A stretch of 64,000 bases of DNA from Microcoleus sp. EPA2 (GTDB lineage: Bacteria; Cyanobacteriota; Cyanobacteriia; Cyanobacteriales; Microcoleaceae), in assembly GCA_020882975.1 (NCBI GenBank), contig JAHRFD010000004.1, forward strand, positions 124,001 to 188,000. Direction: 5' to 3'. Below, in pieces: positions 17,978 to 26,437 of the stretch. Numbering within the stretch: the stretch's first letter is position 1; every line of letters begins with the position of its first letter. The notes under the pieces are model-generated. The model ran no database searches. It saw nothing but the letters and a program-made list of their open reading frames with translations, and had not been told where the DNA came from. The position numbers were made by a program, and so were the translations under genes.

Positions 17978-18838
17978 ATGGCTTGGACAAAGTGTCATCT
18001 AAATACCGTGGCCCTTTCCTTAATTCTGTCTTTGGAGGCAGTTGCCACCGTTAATTTCTCCATACCAGCAAACGCTCTTAACACTCGCACAAACAGCGTC
18101 AGTCGCCCTGAGAGACAATATCTACCCTTACAGTGGCAAACAGTTCAATTTTCCTCCCAAACCGGAACTAGACTCAACAGCCAGTCCATAGGAATGACTT
18201 GGAATAATTTTCAACCACCGGAACAGGGAGTACCTGGGCGGCGGGAAGGCGGAGGAACACGGGGCTCAAATTGTCCTTCTTCCACCACAGCCTTGATTCC
18301 CAAATCAACTATGGGGCGAACCCTTTCACCCAAACCGACTTTTTTCTACTATGTTCCCGTAGCTGTGGACAAAAAAGTCGAATTTGAGTTGGCTGACGAA
18401 AAAGACAAAACAATTTACAAAAAAAGTTTTCACATGGTAACTAGCCGTGCTGGTATCGTTAATGTGAGCCTTGCCAAAGACAGCACTTCGCCAGTCTTGG
18501 AAGTGGGCAAAAACTATCATTGGTACTTTTCGATCAAATGCAACCCCCAAAACTCTCAAGAGGATGTTCTCGTTTCCGGGTGGATCAACCGTACTGCACT
18601 GGCCCCAAGCTTGAAAACCGAGTTGGAGCGATCGTCCGGGCACGATCGTCTCAGCATTTTTACCCAACAAGGTATCTGGTACGAATACCTCGCAACTCTA
18701 GCCCAACTCCGGCTCTCCTCTCCCAGCGATGCCCACTTAGCACTCCAATGGTCAGAAATGTTGAGTTCGGTAGAATTAGGCACAATTTCCCAAGCACCAT
18801 TAGTCCCAACTAATTTAAATTTTGAAAAGCCAAAATAA
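17978..18838 (+). CDS. DUF928 domain exported protein
   Basis: 286 aa. An N-terminal signal peptide (hydrophobic 11-27, cleavage near ANA-LN) precedes a DUF928 core: PGRREGGGTRGSNC, then PTFFYYVPV, an EFELADEKDKTIY strand and GKNYHWYFSIKCNP. DUF928 proteins are common in filamentous cyanobacteria and are often encoded beside two-partner-secretion genes and CHAT-domain proteins; a TpsB gene follows 280 bp downstream. The function is unknown; periplasmic or exported location is inferred from the signal peptide. Confidence 0.85.
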   Translation: MAWTKCHLNTVALSLILSLEAVATVNFSIPANALNTRTNSVSRPERQYLPLQWQTVQFSSQTGTRLNSQSIGMTWNNFQPPEQGVPGRREGGGTRGSNCPSSTTALIPKSTMGRTLSPKPTFFYYVPVAVDKKVEFELADEKDKTIYKKSFHMVTSRAGIVNVSLAKDSTSPVLEVGKNYHWYFSIKCNPQNSQEDVLVSGWINRTALAPSLKTELERSSGHDRLSIFTQQGIWYEYLATLAQLRLSSPSDAHLALQWSEMLSSVELGTISQAPLVPTNLNFEKPK

Positions 18839-18916
18839 ACCCAACTTTTTGTTGACAAGGTGAAACTTGTAGAACTCTCAAACAAGTCGTGACTGTGAGT
18901 TGCTAGATTGGAGTGA

Positions 18917-19045
18917 AATCTGAGCAGTTGCCCAAAATTTGCGCAACGCTATATTCTACTAGAGTCTCCTCCCCAAGCACCTAAAGCCACTGACAAGATT
19001 TTAGGTGTGGACTTGGGGGTAAAAAGTGAGAACAGATATTTCAGT
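18917..19045 (+). pseudogene. TnpB-like transposase remnant
   Basis: An open fragment after a TGA at 18914 reads RYILLESPPQAP...KILGVDLGVKSENRYFS. The GVDLG motif, preceded by a proline-rich linker, is the RuvC-I region of IS200/IS605-type TnpB. The rest of the gene is gone. It differs from the intact TnpB at 27893 (GCDMGITKL), so it derives from another element that once sat between the DUF928 and TpsB genes. Confidence 0.55.
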
Positions 19046-19115
19046 AATGTCTTCTTCAAAGATAGGCTGGTGCGATCTAGCAGCAAACAAAGTTATTTAA
19101 CAGCAACAATTAATT

Positions 19116-21077
19116 ATGCGCCGCACTGTCAATATTGTTATGTTTCGGGTTGGGGCCTCACTGCTAGGTGCAGTCTCAATGATTCCCTCCTATGCCCATC
19201 CAGCTAGATCCCAAACTGCCGATATTTCTCAGTGGCCCGCCATAGATTCCTACTCACAGCATAGGACACAGGCACCAGCTCGGTTAGTAGAAAACATACA
19301 AAATCTAGGTTCTACCATTCAAAAAAATGTTGATGATGATATATTATTGCCCGCCCTAAAACCACAAATTGACAATAATTTATCGCTCCTAAATCAGCGA
19401 AATTTTAATTTTTTAGCCCAGAATTCACCGACAGAGCCCAGAAATCTGCCAGCGCCACCGACAGGGGCAGATCCAAATCGCGATCGCTTTTTGCAACCCA
19501 CACAGCCACCTTCCCCAGAACCTCCCCCAGCACCGCCACAAATTCAGCCACCATCACCACAACCACTTCCCCAGCCACTACCTTCGGATCTGATTCAAGT
19601 TCAAAAAATTCAAGTAGTTGGGAGTACGATTTTAAACGCCGACGAAATTAAAGCCTTAGTCAATCCCTTAGAGGGGCGTTCTGCCACCCTAGAACAACTC
19701 AAGCAGGTCGCCGACAAAATTACTGAAATTTACCTGAATCGAGGCTACATCACCTCCAGAGCGGTCTTACCGCCCCAAACTATCACCGCAGGGGTAGTCC
19801 AGATTCAAGTGATCGAAGGCAAACTCAGCAAAATTGAGGTCGAAGGAACTAAAAGATTGCATCCAGCTTACATCCGCAGCCGGATTAGACTCGGTGCCGG
19901 AATGCCTTTAAGCACAGCTTCCTTAGAAGACCAACTGCGCCTGCTGCGAGTCGATCCTTTATTTGACAATGTAGAAGCTAGACTGCGGGCGGGTGATAAT
20001 GAGGGGGAGAGCATTCTCATCGTTCGCGTCTCGGAAGCTAATCCGTTTCTAGCTAGTGTGAGTATTGACAATTACTCGCCTCCCAGCGTCGGTTCTGAAA
20101 GATTGGGGGTGAGTTTACGCCACCGGAATATAACTGGAAATGGCGATGAACTGGCGGGTGCTTATTACCGCTCGATCGGCGATTCAGACGTATTTGATTT
20201 TAGCTACCGCATCCCGCTGAATGCGATGAATGGTACTTTGCAACTGAGGGCTGCACCGAATCGGAATAGTATCGTGCAAGCACCTTTTGACGCTTTTGAT
20301 ATATCGGGAAAATCCCATTTATTTGAAGTTAGCTATCGCCAGCCCTTAGTGCGATCGCCCATCGAAGAATTTGCCTTATCTGGGGGTTTAACTTATCAAA
20401 CAGGCCGCACTTTCGTGGAGGGGAAACCGACTCCTTTTGGTATCGGCCCGGACTCCAACGGTGTCAGCACCACGACAGCAATTAAACTGGGACAAGACTA
20501 CGTTCGGCGCGATCCCCAAGGTGCCTGGGCCCTGCGATCGCAATTTACGATCGGCACTAGCTTGCTTGATGCCACCAGCAACGAAGGTTCTGTACCCGAT
20601 GGGCAATTTTTGAGTTGGCTAGGTCAAGTGCAGCGCGTACAGCGATTGAACAACCAACATTTATTAATTGTGCAAGCAGACTTGCAGTTATCAGCTAATA
20701 GTTTGTTATCTTCCCAGCAATTTGTAATTGGTGGAGGACAATCTTTGCGAGGCTATCGCCAAAATGTCCGTTCGGGCGATAATGGCGTTCGATTTTCTAT
20801 TGAGGATAGGATTACTTTAAAGAGAGATGCTTCGGGTCTGCCGAAACTTCAATTAGCACCATTTTTTGATGCTGGGACAGTGTGGAATGTTGCCAATAAT
20901 CCTAATAAATTAACCAATCAGACATTTTTAGCTGGTTTAGGTTTGGGTGTACTTTGGGAACCGATACCGCGAGTGAATGTCCGCTTAGAATACGCTTTGC
21001 CTTTGGTGAGAATTAGCGATCGCGGAGACAATCTTCAAGATTCAGGGATTTACTTCAACATCATTTATACACCCTGA
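19116..21077 (+). CDS. ShlB/FhaC/HecB family two-partner-secretion outer membrane transporter (TpsB)
   Basis: 653 aa. Signal peptide at residues 1-33, a spacer of about 100 residues, then a proline-rich linker (PPSPEPPPAPPQIQPPSPQP, 128-150). A POTRA_2 domain follows (VQKIQVVGSTILNADEI to about 240) and then the ShlB beta-barrel with the VRGYRQ-like motif LRGYRQN in L6. It ends as a beta-strand (GIYFNIIYTP). TpsB proteins export a large TpsA adhesin or hemolysin across the outer membrane. No TpsA gene is in this window, so the substrate must be encoded elsewhere. The start at 19116 gives a good signal peptide. A TnpB remnant lies just upstream. Confidence 0.92.
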   Translation: MRRTVNIVMFRVGASLLGAVSMIPSYAHPARSQTADISQWPAIDSYSQHRTQAPARLVENIQNLGSTIQKNVDDDILLPALKPQIDNNLSLLNQRNFNFLAQNSPTEPRNLPAPPTGADPNRDRFLQPTQPPSPEPPPAPPQIQPPSPQPLPQPLPSDLIQVQKIQVVGSTILNADEIKALVNPLEGRSATLEQLKQVADKITEIYLNRGYITSRAVLPPQTITAGVVQIQVIEGKLSKIEVEGTKRLHPAYIRSRIRLGAGMPLSTASLEDQLRLLRVDPLFDNVEARLRAGDNEGESILIVRVSEANPFLASVSIDNYSPPSVGSERLGVSLRHRNITGNGDELAGAYYRSIGDSDVFDFSYRIPLNAMNGTLQLRAAPNRNSIVQAPFDAFDISGKSHLFEVSYRQPLVRSPIEEFALSGGLTYQTGRTFVEGKPTPFGIGPDSNGVSTTTAIKLGQDYVRRDPQGAWALRSQFTIGTSLLDATSNEGSVPDGQFLSWLGQVQRVQRLNNQHLLIVQADLQLSANSLLSSQQFVIGGGQSLRGYRQNVRSGDNGVRFSIEDRITLKRDASGLPKLQLAPFFDAGTVWNVANNPNKLTNQTFLAGLGLGVLWEPIPRVNVRLEYALPLVRISDRGDNLQDSGIYFNIIYTP

Positions 21078-21160
21078 TGGGCAGGGCTGTAACATTGCTA
21101 TTGTAGAGGCAGCGCATAGTGGCTGCCCCAATCCCTGAAACACATCCAAAATCCTGGATG

Positions 21161-21266
21161 ATATCAATTCCGGTTGTATCGTCAGGTGATTTAACCGCGA
21201 AGGCGCGTTCCCCGCAGGGGTTCCCGTAGGGTAGGGCGCGAAGGAAGACAAGAGAGGATTTTATAT
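21161..21266. repeat. MITE-like dispersed repeat, copy 2
   Basis: Begins ATATCAATTCCGGTTGTATCG, contains TTTAACCGCGAAGGCG and ends GAGAGGATTTTATAT. The first 46 bp are identical to the copy at 22460. Confidence 0.7.
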
Positions 21267-21346
21267 GAGGAGGGCCGACAAAGAAAGGCACGGCCCCTGA
21301 ACAATCATCGTTTGTAGGTTTAACAGAGCGGATTCTGCCTTGAATT

Positions 21347-21745
21347 TCAATCGCCGACTTCCTCGACAACCGAATTAACAGGTTGAGTTTCCAGCCAGAG
21401 TTTGAGTAACAAGAACTCCGCACGATCGCCCAGAACAGTCACAAACACCCCATCAGCGTCCTCAGACTCTGTTCCAATCCATGTACCGCGCAAACTTACT
21501 TCTACATATTCAGCATCAGCAACACAAAGGGCGATCGTACCACTGCCGTCGGCGCGCACTTCAGATTCTAGCAAAGACAGCGCTGGTAAATTTGCCGGCA
21601 GCAAAAACGCCGCAGTGCTCGGTTCGACGCTAATGCTTTGACCAACTCGCATAGCCAGCACAACTCGCAGCGCCACCAACTGTTCGGGAGATTGAGCCAA
21701 ACGCTCTAGGTTAAAGCCCGTTTCAGTGTAAGTCAACTTCAGCAT
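21347..21745 (-). CDS. Conserved hypothetical protein (132 aa)
   Basis: Acidic, soluble-looking alpha/beta protein starting MLKLTYTETGFNLERLAQS. Segments LVALRVVLAMRVGQSI, AAFLLPANLP and WIGTESEDADGVFVTVLG suggest a compact folded domain. No family or motif was recognised. It is followed at 79 bp by the HNH gene on the same strand, with this gene lying downstream, so they may share a transcript. Confidence 0.75.
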   Translation of the reverse strand: MLKLTYTETGFNLERLAQSPEQLVALRVVLAMRVGQSISVEPSTAAFLLPANLPALSLLESEVRADGSGTIALCVADAEYVEVSLRGTWIGTESEDADGVFVTVLGDRAEFLLLKLWLETQPVNSVVEEVGD

Positions 21746-21823
21746 ATTGACAGCCTTAAAATTTGGAATTGAAAATTTGAAATCGGGAATCGGGAACCCC
21801 CCTGACCCCCCTAGCCCATTGCC

Positions 21824-22339
21824 CTATTCACCTATTTGATGTTCGTGCCAAAACATTTCAGCAAAAGCAACAGTAGGGTGCATGGGCGCCTTTGGCTTAG
21901 CCCGCAGAGGCATTCCAGCTTCTATGGGAGTTCGATCGCCCTTACGAGAATTACAGGCTTCGCAAGCAGCCACCACGTTGTCCCAGGTATGCAAACCACC
22001 CTTGGAGCGAGGCATCACATGGTCCAGGGTCAAACGCTTGTTATTACCACAGTATTGGCAACAATGACCATCCCGGCGCAAGACTTCCCGGCGATTCACC
22101 GGAGGCACTTTCCAAAGACGTTCTCTGTCTGCCAAAGTTAAACGGATGTGTTCGGGTACATGAATCGCTGTGCTGGGCGATCGCACCAACCAGCCATTGC
22201 CCGTAGTAAAATCGAGAGGTTCAGCTTTGCCTGTGACTAAAAGTACGATCGCCCGTTTGATGTTGACACGGCTCATCGGCAGATAATTTTTAGAAAACAC
22301 CACTACAGATTGCCTTAATACATCAGTTGCTACAGTCAT
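21824..22339 (-). CDS. HNH endonuclease family protein
   Basis: 171 aa. The HNH/McrA-like fold is clear: CQYCG, LTLDHVMPRSKGG (His of the metal site), W-DNVVAACEACNSRKGDR. The N-terminal 80 residues (VFSKNYLPMSRVNIKRAIVLLVTGKAEPL) match the common cyanobacterial HNH protein that is widespread and usually single copy. It has the zinc-binding CxxC pairs and the catalytic His. The cellular role is unknown. It is not an IscB, since it lacks RuvC. Confidence 0.92.
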   Translation of the reverse strand: MTVATDVLRQSVVVFSKNYLPMSRVNIKRAIVLLVTGKAEPLDFTTGNGWLVRSPSTAIHVPEHIRLTLADRERLWKVPPVNRREVLRRDGHCCQYCGNNKRLTLDHVMPRSKGGLHTWDNVVAACEACNSRKGDRTPIEAGMPLRAKPKAPMHPTVAFAEMFWHEHQIGE

Positions 22340-22459
22340 GGCTTGCTTCTCCTCATCAATTTTGGATGTTGGATTGGGATATGAGATTTATCGCCACCAT
22401 TGGCGAAATCTCATTTCTGGCTAGTTCCCGAAGTCAGTCAATTTAAGATTTGAGACATC

Positions 22460-22567
22460 ATATCAATTCCGGTTGTATCGTCAGGTGATTTAACCGCGAA
22501 GGCGCTTATGACGCGAAGTTCGAGAAGAGAGAGTTTAATACAGGACGATGAAGAGAGGATTTGATAT
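22460..22567. repeat. MITE-like dispersed repeat, copy 3
   Basis: Begins ATATCAATTCCGGTTGTATCG and ends GAAGAGAGGATTTGATAT, giving near-perfect inverted termini (ATATCAA/TTGATAT). It is about 108 bp with no coding capacity and carries the AACCGCGAAGGCGC core. Confidence 0.75.
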
Positions 22568-22595
22568 CAGGGAATCTGTCACATTTTCCATCAAA

Positions 22596-22628
22596 AGCCC
22601 CCGCTTCTCTTAGTGGAAAGCGGGGGCT
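22596..22628 (-). terminator. Strong hairpin terminator, minus-strand orientation
   Basis: AGCCCCCGCTT and AAGCGGGGGCT form a perfect 11-bp stem. On the minus strand it is followed by TTTT, so it should end a transcript coming from about 22.95 kb, which points to a minus-strand unit in the otherwise gene-free stretch. Confidence 0.7.
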
Positions 22629-22675
22629 AGAAAAACTGCTAAAGGCAAATTTTCATCCTATCCTGGTACTGTCGT

Positions 22676-22930
22676 TTAGCAGTACCTCCCGCTTCGCACA
22701 TTTCCCTGTGGCTGTGCCACTTCCAGACCGTCTCGGCCTAGGTCGTGATGATTAATTTCTGCAACTTGTCCTAATCCAATATAACTGCCTTTAAACAGGC
22801 TCTCCATGGCCCATGACGTTGCAATAACTCTCACAAATCCGGTTCTGAGGTGGACTCGTGAGGATTTTGCACGATCGCAAGGGCGATCGAACTTGGGTTG
22901 ACAGGTGGAGTAGGTGGGGAGAAATTTCAC
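22676..22930 (-). CDS. Possible small gene or structured RNA (84 codons) ending at a terminator
   Basis: An open frame from GTG at 22930, with segments RTGFVRVIATSWAMESLFKG and GLGQVAEINHHDLGRDGLEV. It ends 48 bp before a strong minus-strand terminator. The DNA also holds local palindromes (GTGGCACAGCCAC and a CGATCG-rich pair), so the transcript could instead be a non-coding RNA, or a decayed gene end. No family was recognised. The frame has no Shine-Dalgarno. Confidence 0.3.
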   Translation of the reverse strand: MKFLPTYSTCQPKFDRPCDRAKSSRVHLRTGFVRVIATSWAMESLFKGSYIGLGQVAEINHHDLGRDGLEVAQPQGNVRSGRYC

Positions 22931-23024
22931 AGAAGGCGGAAAGTCCTAAGAGAAGTTTCAATCTAGCTGTAAACATACTACACTGATATTACAGATATGT
23001 CCACCCCGTCACGGAGAAAAAAAT

Positions 23025-23360
23025 ATGCATACCCTACCTAGAACTTCAACCACCGAAATGGAAGTTACCAGCATTCGACTGGAGAGGGATCTCAAAGAAA
23101 GACTCAAAGAACTGGCAGGAAATCAAGGCTATCAAGCGTTGATTCGAGATTTGCTCTGGAATTACGTGCAGCAGAAATCTGGAGATTATCGCCAGATGTT
23201 TTCGCAATCGGATATTCGAGCCAGCATTGATGCCACAGCACAGCAGGAGGAGCGCTGCGCCCTTACAGGAAAATTGATCCGACCCAATGAGCCGATGTTA
23301 TTAGGACTGACCACCCACGGCGAGATGGTACCCTTAAGTACAGGTAGTTTGGCTGGATAG
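23025..23360 (+). CDS. Ribbon-helix-helix-like conserved protein (111 aa)
   Basis: Residues 10-50 fit a ribbon-helix-helix fold: MEVTSIRLERDLKERLKEL (strand plus helix A) then NQGYQALIRDLLWNYV (helix B). The C-terminal part (RCALTGKLIRPNEPMLLGL) is a separate small module with a single cysteine. Such proteins usually bind DNA as dimers, commonly as antitoxins or transcriptional regulators. No toxin partner is adjacent, so it is more likely a stand-alone regulator. Seven bases before the ATG lies GGAGAAA, a good ribosome site. Confidence 0.8.
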   Translation: MHTLPRTSTTEMEVTSIRLERDLKERLKELAGNQGYQALIRDLLWNYVQQKSGDYRQMFSQSDIRASIDATAQQEERCALTGKLIRPNEPMLLGLTTHGEMVPLSTGSLAG

Positions 23361-23573
23361 ACCAGTTTATCGAGAAATTTCACAAATTTTGGTAGGGGCA
23401 ATCCCACACCCGGTTGCCCCTGCACAGTCATGGAGAATGGAGAATTGGTTCAATAAATAGTCAGGTTGGCAGAAACCGGCTTTTTTAGGGAAAAACAGAA
23501 TCTGAGCCTTCAACTAGGAGTAAACAACCCGGTTTCTTTGATATTTATATGTAAGTCCTATTAAAAAAAGCTG

Positions 23574-24905
23574 ATGCAAATTCAAATAATCCTGAAAACG
23601 CGGTATTTAAAGTCGATCGCGCTAATGACACTGATGAGTGGATGTGCAGCCACTCCATCCCCCGAACTTTCATCTCCCACTCCTGTAACCGCAGCTTCGC
23701 CATCGCCGATTAAAGTCGATCGACCATTAATAGTCTCTGCCGAAAATCCGCCCACCACCACAAACAGCAAAATCCAACAGTACCTCAACAACTTAACATC
23801 CCAAGGATTTGCCAAAGAAAACCAAGGCATTTGGATACAATCCGGCAACACCTTACTAGCAAATCATCAAGGCACAACACCTCTGCCCGCCGCTTCAATT
23901 ACCAAAGTAGCAACATCCCTCGCAGCCCTACAAAAATTCGGACCAGAACATGAATTTATCACCTTAATTGGCACCACCGGAAATATCGAAAACGGCGTAT
24001 TAAAAGGCGACTTAATTATCCAAGGAAGCCAAGATCCATTTTTTGTGTGGGAAGAGGCGATCGCCCTAGGAAACACCTTAAATCAAAAAGGCATCAAACG
24101 AGTAACCGGCAACCTGATCATCGCCGATAAATTTTACATGAACTTTGAATCAAACCCCCAGAAATCAGGAGAATTACTCAAAGAAGGATTGAACAGCCAA
24201 ATCTGGTCTGCCGAACCAGCAGCCCAATATCAAACACTGCCTCCCAATACCCCCAAACCGCAAGTAACAATTGAGGGCACTGTCAAAGTTTTGCCCGCAG
24301 TCCCCGACAGCCTAAAACCCTTAGTTAAACATTATTCTTTGCCCCTAGCTGAACTCATCAAAAAAATGAACCAGTACAGCAACAATTTGATGGCAGATAT
24401 GTTAGCCGATAGTGTCGGTGGCGCAAAAATTGTCGCCCAACAAGCAGCAGCAGCAACAGGAGTTCCCCCCGCAGAAATTCAACTTGTCAACGGTTCCGGC
24501 TTAAGCGAAGACAACCGGATTTCACCTCGCGCCGCCTGCGGTTTATTTTTAGCATTAGAACGCTATCTTCAACCTTATAATATGACAGTGGCCGATGTAT
24601 TAACCGTAGTCGGAAAAGACAAAGGGATACTTTCAGAACGACCCTTGCCAAAACTAGCAGTAATCAAATCAGGAACATTGGATAATGTCAGTGCTTTAGG
24701 CGGAGCATTACCAACCCAGAAACAACAAACAGTCTGGTTTGTGATTATGAATGGAGGCACTAATGTCGAGGTATTGCGCACTCAGCAAGAAGTATTGTTA
24801 AAAAGCTTTTTGAGTGAATGGGGAGCAGTTGCAGCCTCACCGCCCGAATTAACAGTAAATCCTGCGAGAAATAGTAAAGTATCTCGTAGCGAAATTGTCA
24901 ATTGA
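23574..24905 (+). CDS. D-alanyl-D-alanine carboxypeptidase/endopeptidase, PBP4 (S13) family lipoprotein
   Basis: 443 aa. The N-terminus has a lipobox LMSGC (C24), suggesting a lipoprotein, followed by a Ser/Pro-rich linker (29-45). The three active-site motifs of serine penicillin-binding proteins are present: SITK (S108, K111), YSNN (SxN) and KSG in VIKSGTLDNVSALGG. S13 enzymes trim or open peptide cross-links in peptidoglycan. At 443 aa it is somewhat shorter than typical DacB. It acts in the periplasm. Confidence 0.92.
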   Translation: MQIQIILKTRYLKSIALMTLMSGCAATPSPELSSPTPVTAASPSPIKVDRPLIVSAENPPTTTNSKIQQYLNNLTSQGFAKENQGIWIQSGNTLLANHQGTTPLPAASITKVATSLAALQKFGPEHEFITLIGTTGNIENGVLKGDLIIQGSQDPFFVWEEAIALGNTLNQKGIKRVTGNLIIADKFYMNFESNPQKSGELLKEGLNSQIWSAEPAAQYQTLPPNTPKPQVTIEGTVKVLPAVPDSLKPLVKHYSLPLAELIKKMNQYSNNLMADMLADSVGGAKIVAQQAAAATGVPPAEIQLVNGSGLSEDNRISPRAACGLFLALERYLQPYNMTVADVLTVVGKDKGILSERPLPKLAVIKSGTLDNVSALGGALPTQKQQTVWFVIMNGGTNVEVLRTQQEVLLKSFLSEWGAVAASPPELTVNPARNSKVSRSEIVN

Positions 24906-24942
24906 CATCAAATTTGAGCATTCAACAGCGAACACCATCATA

Positions 24943-25169
24943 GCGCGAAGCAAGAACAACATCTTAATCTATCTCTTCTCTCTCTTCCTTCGCGTTCTTA
25001 GCGCCTTCGCGGTTCGTTTAATCTAACTCCATTTTGCCTAGGATCGATCGCCCTATCGCGCGAAGAAAGAACAACATCTTAATCTATCTCTTCTCTCTCT
25101 TCCTTCGCGTTCTTAGCGCCTTCGCGGTTCGTTTAATCTGACTCCATTTTGCCTAGGATCGATCGCCCT
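24943..25169. repeat. Tandem duplication, two near-identical 112-bp copies
   Basis: Copy 1 at 24943-25054 and copy 2 at 25058-25169, offset 115 bp and differing at only two or so positions. Each contains CTTCGCGTTCTTAGCGCC, then TTCGCGGTTCGTTTAATC and ends CTAGGATCGATCGCCCT. Copy 2 encodes the last 18 codons and stop of the DUF1460 gene. The TTCGCGTTC...GCGCCTTCGCGGTT core is shared with the MITE-like repeats at 21161, 22460 and 56206. Confidence 0.9.
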
Positions 25170-26282
25170 AGCCACCACAATCCCGATCGCACTTTCCACC
25201 CGACCAATATATCGATGTAAGTCATAGGCCACCACCACCTGTCCCGCCGGCGAAGCATGAATCAAACCCAGATTCCCGTCCGCATTTCGATAAACCAAGC
25301 CAGTATGGGTGACATCCAATCCTTTCACATCCGTAGCTACCGCCACAATATCCCCTGGTTTTAAATCAGAATAAATATTTTTAATCTGATTTTTTGGGAT
25401 GTAATTAACTGTAGATTTAGCCAAATCAGTTTCAATGTTAACAATGCACTGATAAGTAGCTTCATCCTGCCGCATTTGGGGATAACTGCTGCGGTGCTGA
25501 CTCATAAAATTGAGTTTTTTATCCAGGGGTACTCCTCCCAACTTGGCTGTGATATTTTCTACATTTGCGCGTTTTTGATTGTCATTGATCCATTCCGAAA
25601 AATAGTGCAACCGGCTGCAATAACCGTTCATTTTACCGTTTAAATAGCGCTGAGACTCAATCCTATTTACAAAATTTGGATAATCGTAATCTTGGGCGGC
25701 CACACCCCGTGCGATCGCCAGTACAGTTTCGACAAATAAGACGCAATCAAACTTGTCTAAAGTGATGACTAATTTTTCGGTCCCGGATTTATCTAACAAA
25801 CCCTCAGCGTAGGGTTGACCGAGAAAATAATTGCCGATCGCCTGTACAATTTCTCCCATGGGGCGATCGGACAAATTTTGTTGTTTTGCATACTTTACAA
25901 CCCGCTCAAAACGTGATACGTCTTCAGGATGTGCAACGGTTTCTGTAGTAATATGATTCGCATCAGGTTGTCTGACCAACAAGTCAAGCAATTGAGTGTA
26001 GGAAATTTGGGATAAATTATTGAGTTCCCAAAACCAACTACTGCTACTGAAAATAGTTGGCTGGTTTGTTACCTCCAGTTTTGGGCTTGCTTCTGTAAAC
26101 TGTGGCGACACATCCGCGTTGCGTCTGGATGTTTGTAGATGGACAATAGGTTCAGCAGCAGCAGATTGGGGGACAAATACCACAACCGCAGGTATCAAAG
26201 AATTAGTAACGCCAACTATTGTTAATCCCAAAACAGCCAGCCCCCAAAAATTTCTCATATTTTTCAATGGATGTTGCTTCAA
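25113..26282 (-). CDS. DUF1460 (N-acetylmuramoyl-L-alanine amidase-like) exported protein
   Basis: 389 aa. Signal peptide or membrane anchor at residues 12-42, low-complexity spacer to about 90, then a DUF1460 domain: KFDCVLFVETVLAIARG with the catalytic Cys, YCSRLHYFSEW, KPGDIVAVATDVKGLDVTHTG with the His, and LIHASPAGQVV. DUF1460 members have an NlpC/P60-related fold and cleave peptidoglycan amide bonds in the periplasm. The C-terminal 18 residues (PRQNGVRLNEPRRR end) are encoded by copy 2 of the adjacent tandem repeat, so the natural tail was probably replaced. Divergent from the class A beta-lactamase-like gene. Confidence 0.88.
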   Translation of the reverse strand: MKQHPLKNMRNFWGLAVLGLTIVGVTNSLIPAVVVFVPQSAAAEPIVHLQTSRRNADVSPQFTEASPKLEVTNQPTIFSSSSWFWELNNLSQISYTQLLDLLVRQPDANHITTETVAHPEDVSRFERVVKYAKQQNLSDRPMGEIVQAIGNYFLGQPYAEGLLDKSGTEKLVITLDKFDCVLFVETVLAIARGVAAQDYDYPNFVNRIESQRYLNGKMNGYCSRLHYFSEWINDNQKRANVENITAKLGGVPLDKKLNFMSQHRSSYPQMRQDEATYQCIVNIETDLAKSTVNYIPKNQIKNIYSDLKPGDIVAVATDVKGLDVTHTGLVYRNADGNLGLIHASPAGQVVVAYDLHRYIGRVESAIGIVVARAIDPRQNGVRLNEPRRR

Positions 26283-26437
26283 CGGAGTGCTATCCTGAGA
26301 TTTTTACAATTGCCCGAAGTATAAATCAGCCCATAAAACATTTAAAAGGGGCAAAAACTGAGTCGATCGACACAGTTGTCATTTAGAGGCCGCCTCATTA
26401 TACACTGATCCTGCGAGTTTGATACCACACCACTGTA

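Noticed and set aside
21824..22339. IscB-type RNA-guided nuclease
   Set aside because: The HNH protein is only 171 aa and lacks the RuvC domain and bridge helix.
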